Source of the DNA: Aspidapion aeneum | Taxonomy: Eukaryota > Arthropoda > Insecta > Coleoptera > Brentidae | DNA length: 64,000 bases | Reading direction: 5' to 3' | Assembly: GCA_963576565.1 (NCBI GenBank) | Contig: OY755038.1 | Span: forward strand, 15,012,087 to 15,076,086 | Part shown: in pieces, positions 57,053 to 64,000 of the stretch | Layout: each line of letters opens with the position of its first letter | Numbering within the stretch: the stretch's first letter is position 1 | The notes under the pieces: generated by a model | What the model saw: the letters and a program-made list of their open reading frames with translations, nothing else | Told to the model about the DNA's origin: nothing | The model's database searches: none | Program-made: the position numbers and the translations under genes

Positions 57053-57854
57053 CAATCATTGTCTACGAGTTTCAAACAAAGACACCTTTTTTGTCACAAT
57101 CCATTCAGCCGTTTAGCCTTTAGCGTGACACAAACATACATATTTACTTACATACATACAACAATCGAAAAACATTACCCTTCCTTTCGCCGTGCTGTAG
57201 TTTGGTAAAAATATAAATAATATTGTATTGAAAAAAATGGGACATCCGGTTTTAGACATGGCTAGATCGACAAAAATATTATTTATTTTACTGAAAATAA
57301 ATTGATATAAAAAAGATTTAAATTCAAAGTTTTCTCATGGTGCCTGTCTGTCTAGAATACAATAACTCGAAAAAAACAATTTTTTTTTACAAATTTGGCA
57401 CAAATCATAACTTGGGAACACGCAACACGAGGTTTCATCCTTTCTGATTAATTTCTTTAATAATTTTATTTTTGTATGAACCAATTAGATGTCATGGCAA
57501 TATCACGCTGTATGTAATACCTATAATTCCTGCTGGTGCCAATTTTTTCCATTTTCTCTAAAAAGATGTGGATGACCCTATTATTAGGTATCAGAGTAAT
57601 GATAATGAAGTTAGGGGAGAATGGGGTGACTTGATGCCGAAGGAGACTTGATCCCCATTTAAATTTCTGACTTTGGACTGTTTTGTAGCTACATTGTTTT
57701 TCGATTTATATGTCGCTGTGACTGATCTTCTGGCAAGTGTGAGATATTTAATTTTTTTATGTTCCAAACATTTTTTTTTCGGAAAGTAATTAATTATTAT
57801 TTTTAGCTCACTACAAGTTCAATAATATGCTACTACTATGTCGGTTTAGAACGT
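57053..57854. other. Spacer
   Basis: The part near 57205-57310 repeats the AT-rich words at 54940-55020 (ATATTATTTATTTTACTGAAAA). No gene supported. Confidence 0.4.
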
Positions 57855-58640
57855 TTTTCTACGTTGTCCGACGCCTATTCTCCACCTCCTTCGATCCTTA
57901 CAATCATCCTCTGTCAGATTTTTTTGACTCATTGATCTTTGGATTGACTGTTGTCATTCTAGTTTAGGACGCCCTCTTTTTCTGTGCCCTATTGGTTGCC
58001 ATTCCAGGACCTACTTTGCTAATCTTTCGTCATTCATCCGTTGTACATGGCCGTACCAACAGTTCATCCGTTATGCTTCCCTCGATTCCCATTCTTTATT
58101 TTATGATCTCATTTCTTATGTGATCTATTCTAGATATTCTCATTGATCTTCTTATTGCATCCATTCCATCTCTTTTTTATCTTTCTGCTCCATAAAATAC
58201 TGTTAAGACATCCAATAACTTTTTTTGCTTTTACTATTTTTTTTCCAATTCTCTACAGTCTGCTCTTGTCTTATCAAATGTGACACCCAAGTATACATAC
58301 TCATTGCATGGAGATATTGTTTGTCCATTTTCTAGTACTAACTCACTGGATTCGTATCCAATACATAAGTAGTGTGTCTTGTCCACATTCACTGTTAATC
58401 CCCACTTTTGGTATTCTTCTGTTAACTTTCTCTATGTCTTCTTTATCATTAGCCACAATTACTTGGTCATCAGCAAACTGTAGTGTGTATATGGTAAATC
58501 GGTCGTTAAGGTGGATTCCCATGCCGTGTACTTTACGTTTTCAGTTTTTTAGAGCTACAGCGATATATATTTTAAAAAGAGTTGGAAAGATACAACATCC
58601 CTGTCTTAAGCCTTCGTCGATCGTGGAAAAAGTCTCCCTA
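57855..58640 (-). mobile_element. LINE reverse-transcriptase fragment with FADD box
   Basis: The minus strand from about 58615 reads GLRQGCCIFPTLFKIYIAVA, then GMGIHLNDRFTIYTLQFADD and QVIVANDKEDIEKVNRR. Later parts parallel 1-546, and the tail reads DRRRWRIGVGQRRKTF then stop near 57855. Frameshifts and deletions make it inactive. Same family as 34951-35885. Confidence 0.82.
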
Positions 58641-58989
58641 AGCTGGGTACAAAATGCCCGAAAATACCCACTCTTTTAATAGCTAAACAATATTTTAAAT
58701 AATATTTAACGCTATTGTTCGCCCAAATTTTGCAGTTTAAACTTAACCTTTTGTTAAAATTTAGCAAAAGCTTTAATAGTTGGAATCCTATTAAAAAAAT
58801 TTCAAAAGGGATCAAGTCACCCCACTCTGCCCTACAGTAAAGATTCATGTTTTTATCCACATATTTAAATTAATATTATTTGTATGCTTACAATAGCTCT
58901 ACTTTGTAATTAATTTGTTTTTAAATTTATTAATAATAAGGGAAAACACCGCTAAATGAGTTCAATAACAACAATTAAGCGAAAGTACA

Positions 58990-59762
58990 TTGGGCACAAA
59001 CAACTGGAAATAATCCATAACCATTAATCTACACAGGAAAGGCGATAGAGCAGACCGAAAAAATATCGACCTATAACACTCCTTATTTGCCAAAATTATA
59101 GGCTTGAGTATGAACTACACTAAAACTAAAATCATAACAAACACATAAAAATATTATATACATTAGACATTAGACGACATCATAGAACAAGTAAAGGAAT
59201 ATAAAATATGTAAAATATAAACTAAAAAAGAAAACCAAAGAGACGAGTAAGATTGGCCTGGGCACCATTAGGTAAATTAAGTTACATATTAAAGAATAAA
59301 AAATATCCTTAGTACCTCCAAACGAAAATATTTAACCAATCCTTCCTGTACTTACCTTTTGATCTCAGACCTGGACACTTACAAAATCAAACATGGATAA
59401 GGTAAGACAAGCCCAAAGATCAATGGACAGACAAATGTTACTTGTAAAGCTAACAGATCGAAAAAGGAATGAATGGATAAGAAATAAAACAAAAGTAAGG
59501 GCTGTCAGAGGAGAAGTAGCAAAATTAAAATGGACATTTTCCGGTCCTAATATCAGTCAGAAAAACGAACTATGAAACAAATATATTGGAAACTAGAGGC
59601 CTTTGGAAAATAAAAGAAGTAGGGGAAGACCCCAAATGAGATGGGCGGACGATTTGAAGAAACACGCGGGAACTAGATGGATGAACATGGCGACAGACAG
59701 AGAAGAGTGGAAGATATTGGGAAGGCCTATGTCCAAAGATGGATCGAATAAGGCTAAATAAA
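58990..59762 (+). mobile_element. 3' end of a different LINE
   Basis: Frames in order give GLSMNYTKTKI, then RRVRLAWAPLG-like and LPVLTF remnants, then from 59393 MDKVRQAQRSMDRQMLLVKL, RKRNEWIRNKTKVRAV, VAKLKWTFSG, and after frameshifts RGRPQMRWADDLKKHAGTRW and ATDREEWKILG. This is the conserved C-terminal part of insect non-LTR ORF2 proteins. 5'-truncated and broken; it ends in a GATA-type tail near 59762. Confidence 0.8.
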
Positions 59763-60612
59763 TAGATAGATAGACAGTGGGCTTAAGAATCGTCTATATA
59801 GAGAAAACAAGGGATACATTTTAAAGAAGGGTATTTATTTCAGGCAGAATCATAGATAAAGGATTTTTACTGCGGTTCAGTCAGCTTTTATTAAATAGGC
59901 AACTCCGGCTGTTTGACAGATCGTTAACTCTGTGGCGCCCACTACTGACCTTAGTGACGAACTAAAAGTTGAGGCGGGAAATTTGAATCGCCTTTTATAA
60001 TAAATTTTCTTTAATTTTGAAGTTTTTTTTGAAACTTTTAATCAGTCAATATTTTATAAAGACATACACTGTCTGTATAAGATATAAACAGATTGAAAAT
60101 GATATATAAAGTGGAATAAATAAAACATTTTTTAAATGAGTTTTTATTATCATAAAAAAAGCTACAAATTAACGACTAACGATTGATGAAATAATACATA
60201 GTCTAATTGATTGGTAAAATAAAATATAATGAAAAACCAAACACTATCTAGTATATCTAAATTTGCTTTTAACATTTCTGGTGAGTGATGAGGGAATAAA
60301 TACTGAAACAGTTGTTCGTGAAGAGAATCATTCTTAAATATCTACTTTTTAACAGCTTGACGAAAATCTGACATGATTTAAAAGTATCTCCTCGCCTTGG
60401 TTGTAAGTTGTGTAGGGTATGTTTCAAAGCAGTGTATACATAGCTTATCAGTGGTCGCACATATCATCCAAAAGCTGAAAACAATAAAAAAAATCAACTT
60501 ATGACCACATTAGTCATAGGTACTAGATTATGGTAAGATAAAGATTTAAAATTAAGGAATAAATGTATTCAAAGTACATTAAGCTGCTGGGTAATCCCTC
60601 GTTTACACATCA
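59763..60612. other. Gene-free spacer
   Basis: No feature supported apart from the ATAGATAGATAG tail of the LINE. Confidence 0.4.
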
Positions 60613-60712
60613 ATTAAGCACAAATTTAGTGTTAATTTTGTATGTGTCTCCCTTTTACTTAATATCAAAAGAAAGGGATAGACATAAAATTAACACTAAA
60701 TTTGTGCTTAAT
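60613..60712. repeat. 100-bp inverted repeat
   Basis: ATTAAGCACAAATTTAGTGT on the left is mirrored as ACACTAAATTTGTGCTTAAT on the right. Arms are about 40 bp. Confidence 0.8.
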
Positions 60713-61237
60713 TTATGGACAAATAAGGCACCTACCAGGCATTGGAAACCTGTATTCAGAGTTCCGTAAAGTAAGCGATAGCAAGGTAAAAAGACACTAC
60801 CAATACAAATTTTATCAAATGCCAATCTAACCCCAAATGAGAAAATAAGAAAACTTACCTTAAAATTTCTCGGAAAACTATGCATTTTATACTCGTCTGA
60901 ACTTTAGACACTTCACCCAGAAAAGCAACTAGAAATTCTTATTCTTTTATATTTAAAAATTGCAAAAGTTACAAATTCAACAAAATTTAATTTTAATGCG
61001 TCACAGCAGCAAAGATTACCTACATAAGCCAAAAAGATAGATTTAAAATGAACCCGAAATAAAATGCGGTGGAAGAGGTTTTTCTACCTGAAAAAAAGGG
61101 GGCGAAAAATCTAAATCACAGATAATTCTCAAAAAAAATAGAGTAAGGAACAAACGCGCGACCGCAGCGCCTCTTTTGAGTTTAGTGAGAACTTTCACCT
61201 AACGACCTGTCAAATTACATTGAGTTTCCTAGGCATG

Positions 61238-61469
61238 GGCAGAATTTGCATGCCTCGCTGCGAGACTGAACAAGCATACGTATGTTTGCGTACATTCATG
61301 GCGTGTCCAACAGCTATCGATTGTGTGACGCATAGACCCGTGGCATGCGACGCCATCCGAAACAAACTTCAAAGGTTGTTATTTGTTGGTCTCGATGCAC
61401 GTATTCACTTGAGCACGAATGCGAACGAGGCATCCGCTCAACCTCGCAGTGAGGCATGCGAATTCTGCC
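61238..61469. mobile_element. MITE with about 30-bp inverted ends
   Basis: GGCAGAATTTGCATGCCTCG and CGCAGTGAGGCATGCGAATT form the inverted ends, with GC-richer sequence between. The 85-codon ORF across it is chance. Confidence 0.75.
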
Positions 61470-61701
61470 TCAAATGAATACGCGTCCTAAATGTTATTTC
61501 TGCTGATTTTAATACGTTCGCTGCTCTAGATGTGAGGGGCTCTCACAGTTGATTATAAAGAACAACAAAAAAATCGTAGAAAGATCAGAAAGGAAAATTG
61601 TATATAAGTATTGTCAAGTTGCGAGTCTTAAAATAGCCGGGCGACTTGAAACAAACTTTACAAAAATTTAATGGTGACATGGCAAATTTATTTTATAATT
61701 T

Positions 61702-61765
61702 AGATTAGGTTAGGTAAGGTGATCACTAAGTAAATACTTCTGCTATCACCTTACCTTACCTATTC
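61702..61765. repeat. Short hairpin
   Basis: AGGTAAGGTGAT pairs with ATCACCTTACCT across a 20-base loop, extended by TTAGG/CCT-type words. Confidence 0.7.
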
Positions 61766-62713
61766 TAAGGCAACCGTCATTTCACGTCACTTTTTACGGT
61801 TTTGTAATAACGTACAATCTAGGGACGTCCCTGCGACGTGCCTTTTTTGGCCTGGACGTAAGAATGTAAAAGGGACTTAAAATGTACATCCATGGGATTA
61901 AGCTTGCTGGCTCGGGAGGTAGATGTATTTATAAATAATTGTTTATAAACCAATCAATTGTTTGTCGTCTCGGGTCCACCAGTAATCATTATTTTTACAA
62001 TCAATGTGGCACCTTTATACAATATAATAATCTTTAAAAACAGACCAATTAATGCAATGGCAATTTTTTTAAGAAAATGATAATAGACAAAGTTTTATTT
62101 ATTTAACGTAAAGTATTTAACGCATAGCATAGTGCTTCAAATCAAAGCAGCCCGCTTTAAGAAACCAAATTGCTTTCGATGAGACTAAACTAGCTATCCA
62201 AATGTCATACTTTTTAAACATATGGGCATGACATTTGCGTAATAAGGGTTCTGTCAGAAACACCAGCGAAAGCAGTGGCGTTCCACTTTAAATAAGCTTT
62301 TAAACTTTCTCCTAAACTTGAATTAGAAAACATAAGTTAAAAGGCAAGTTAGAGCCCCCTCCAAACTTATCAAAGTCAAAATCAAAGCAGGGAAATATCG
62401 GTCCTCTATACAAATCAAATCAAATCAAATCAAGCTTTATTGTCTTATATAAAGTATAAAACTTTGTAGACAAAGCAAATACATAACTAATAATAATAAT
62501 AGAAAAAATCATTTAAAAAATATAAAATATATAAATCCATCCAATAAGTGGTTTAATTATGTTGTTTGATTATATATATATATATATATTTTTCTTGTTA
62601 ATTCATAAGCGACGGAAAATAAAAATAAACGATTTTTGACAAATATTTACAGTGAGTGACGGGCAAACCTGTTTCTTTATATGCTGCATAATGATTGATG
62701 TAACTTATGGATT
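61766..62713. other. Gene-free stretch with AAATC repeat
   Basis: A short AAATC repeat followed by CAAGCTTTATTG lies at about 62412-62442, a form often seen at retroelement 3' ends. An (AT)n run is at about 62572-62590. No gene supported. Confidence 0.45.
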
Positions 62714-63288
62714 GTTCATACTCGTCTTTTGTCTAGTCTTTTGTCTTGGTTTAGTCATATGTCTTGTCATAAGAAAGTTAAAACCACTGTTTCTTATGGG
62801 AGTGTTTATACAATGCTTTTGCTTTTGTTTTTGATTAATCTTTGTCTTAAGGGTTGCCAACTTTCAATCCTTAGGACAACGACTAAGACGAGTGATAGAC
62901 ATCAGCTGATATTTGTTGTTTTTTTACAGGCCGTCCGAAAAGCGCAAGCGCGCGGCCAAAATTTTGAATTTACCGCCATTAATCATGTTTTTAACAGAAA
63001 ATCTCAACATAACCTCAAAATTTTATTTGTTTTTTTTTCTTTTTCGCTTTTGTTCTTTCGTGTCTGTGTTTCGTGCACAGATTTGGTTAAATAAGATTGT
63101 TTTGTATAGAAAATTACTTTTGAAAAGGGGCCTTTTTATTGAAATTGAATTTTTTTTTCAGTGGGTTATGACTAAGACTAATCAAAAACAAAAGACGAGT
63201 ATGAACAGCCGATTTTGTTTAAGACAGCTAAGACTAATCAAAGGACAAAGACTAATCAAAAACAAAAGACTAAGAGAAGTATGAACAA
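62714..63288. repeat. Inverted-end repeat
   Basis: GTTCATACTCGTCTTTTGTC on the left is mirrored near 63160-63288 (AAAGACGAGTATGAAC and AAGACTAAGAGAAGTATGAAC); AAGACTAATCAAAAACAAAA occurs twice on the right. Non-coding. Confidence 0.5.
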
Positions 63289-63587
63289 TACTTTAATAAC
63301 CGCTGACAACATAAATTATTTTAGTGAAACGCCAATGAACTTGGCAAGAAAATAACATAACCAAAAAATGTGAGTATAAGTCCAGGTTTTTATACTTTTA
63401 TACAGTTTACTAATAGAATTTCAAGGGTCATTGAACCTGACTGGCCAACTGTAATTAGATTAAAAAATCTACGTCACCGGGTTGCATCAAACCATTTGTT
63501 ATATGGGAACCCTATGACGCAGCTACAGTCGTCCAGTTGTTCACATGACTGGTCAAATTTTGTTGGCAACCTGTGTAAAAGCAATGT

Positions 63588-63860
63588 GTAAATGACCCAT
63601 ATATAGTGGCAACCGGCGAGGCTTGCAACATTGAGGGGCAGATGGCGCTGAAATAAATTCGTCTAGTACGGAATATTCAGAGACAACTACTATGATCTAA
63701 TGGCGTTTGTATGATAGACATGAACCTCGGAACTCGCACATGTAACTAAATCGTACTAGTAGTCCCTGAATATTGCGTAACAGACGAATTTATTTCAGCG
63801 CCATCTGCCTCTCCCTGTCGCAAGGCTCGCCGGTTGCCAGTCTACATGGGTCATATACTC
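63588..63860. mobile_element. Foldback MITE family M, copy 3
   Basis: It has the same mirrored arms as 16108-16350 (AATGACCCATATATAGTGGC and GGGTCATATACTC ends). The interior shares CTATGATCTAATGGC with copy 2 and CATGAACCTCGGAACTCG with copy 1 (reverse). Confidence 0.85.
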
Positions 63861-64000
63861 AGTAGTAAAAGTATAAAGACCTTGAGTATGAGTGACTTTG
63901 ATGGGTTTGTCGCGTCTCTAGTTCTTTAGAATATGTTATACATACAGGGTCTAGGTCAAGTATATCCTGGTGAAAATTGTATTGGCAAGTTTTAGTCGAT
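63861..64000. other. Window edge, nothing recognised
   Basis: The short segment ends with ACATACAGGGTCTAGGTCAAG, possibly another repeat start. Confidence 0.3.

Noticed and set aside
61220..61477. 85-codon ORF with several Cys residues
   Set aside because: It spans a MITE with inverted ends; the Cys residues do not form a known motif.

Overview
The window is eukaryotic and most likely from an insect. It is AT-rich, its genes are split by GT-AG introns up to about 4.7 kb, and most of its length is transposon-derived: LINE, Penelope, mariner, Tigger/pogo, hAT and P-like relics and many inverted-repeat MITEs. A large beetle-type genome would fit, but the order is an inference I cannot test here. 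Nothing prokaryotic was seen (no operons, CRISPR array or ribosome-binding-site-led genes).

Layout. (1) 930-11729, plus strand: the last five coding exons of a WDR37-type WD40 protein; its 5' exons lie upstream of the window. Its introns hold a LINE piece, a nested pair of repeat insertions, TA-flanked MITEs and a 0.9-kb foldback. (2) 12-17.5 kb: gene-free, with a SINE-like piece, a palindrome made of two Penelope tails, a MITE and a P-like transposase relic. (3) 17.8-24.5 kb, minus strand: a multi-pass membrane RING-H2 gene (terminal exon 23684-24454), followed downstream by a tandem array of its own 3' end (about 393 bp per unit). (4) 24.5-37.4 kb: transposon graveyard, including a TA-flanked 1.7-kb inverted-repeat element with internal tandem repeats, a Tigger relic, a ZMYM1/TTF-type hAT relic, a hammerhead-like motif, a LINE fragment and a hAT MITE with perfect 8-bp target duplications. 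(5) 37.4-50.9 kb, minus strand: a second, paralogous RING-H2 gene (four exons in my model) followed by its own tandem array of 3' ends (about 541 bp per unit). (6) 50.9-64 kb: satellites, MITEs, two inverted Penelope 3' ends, two LINE fragments and one more copy of the MITE family from region 2.

The most unusual feature is the pair of RING arrays. Two paralogous TRC8/RNF139-like genes, each on the minus strand, are each followed by a head-to-tail array of their own C-terminal coding segment plus 3' flank. The left breakpoint of the repeat unit falls at the same homologous codon in both genes. Most units carry shared disabling changes, but each array also holds one parent-like unit. Only three loci look like functional protein genes: Wdr37 and the two RING parents.
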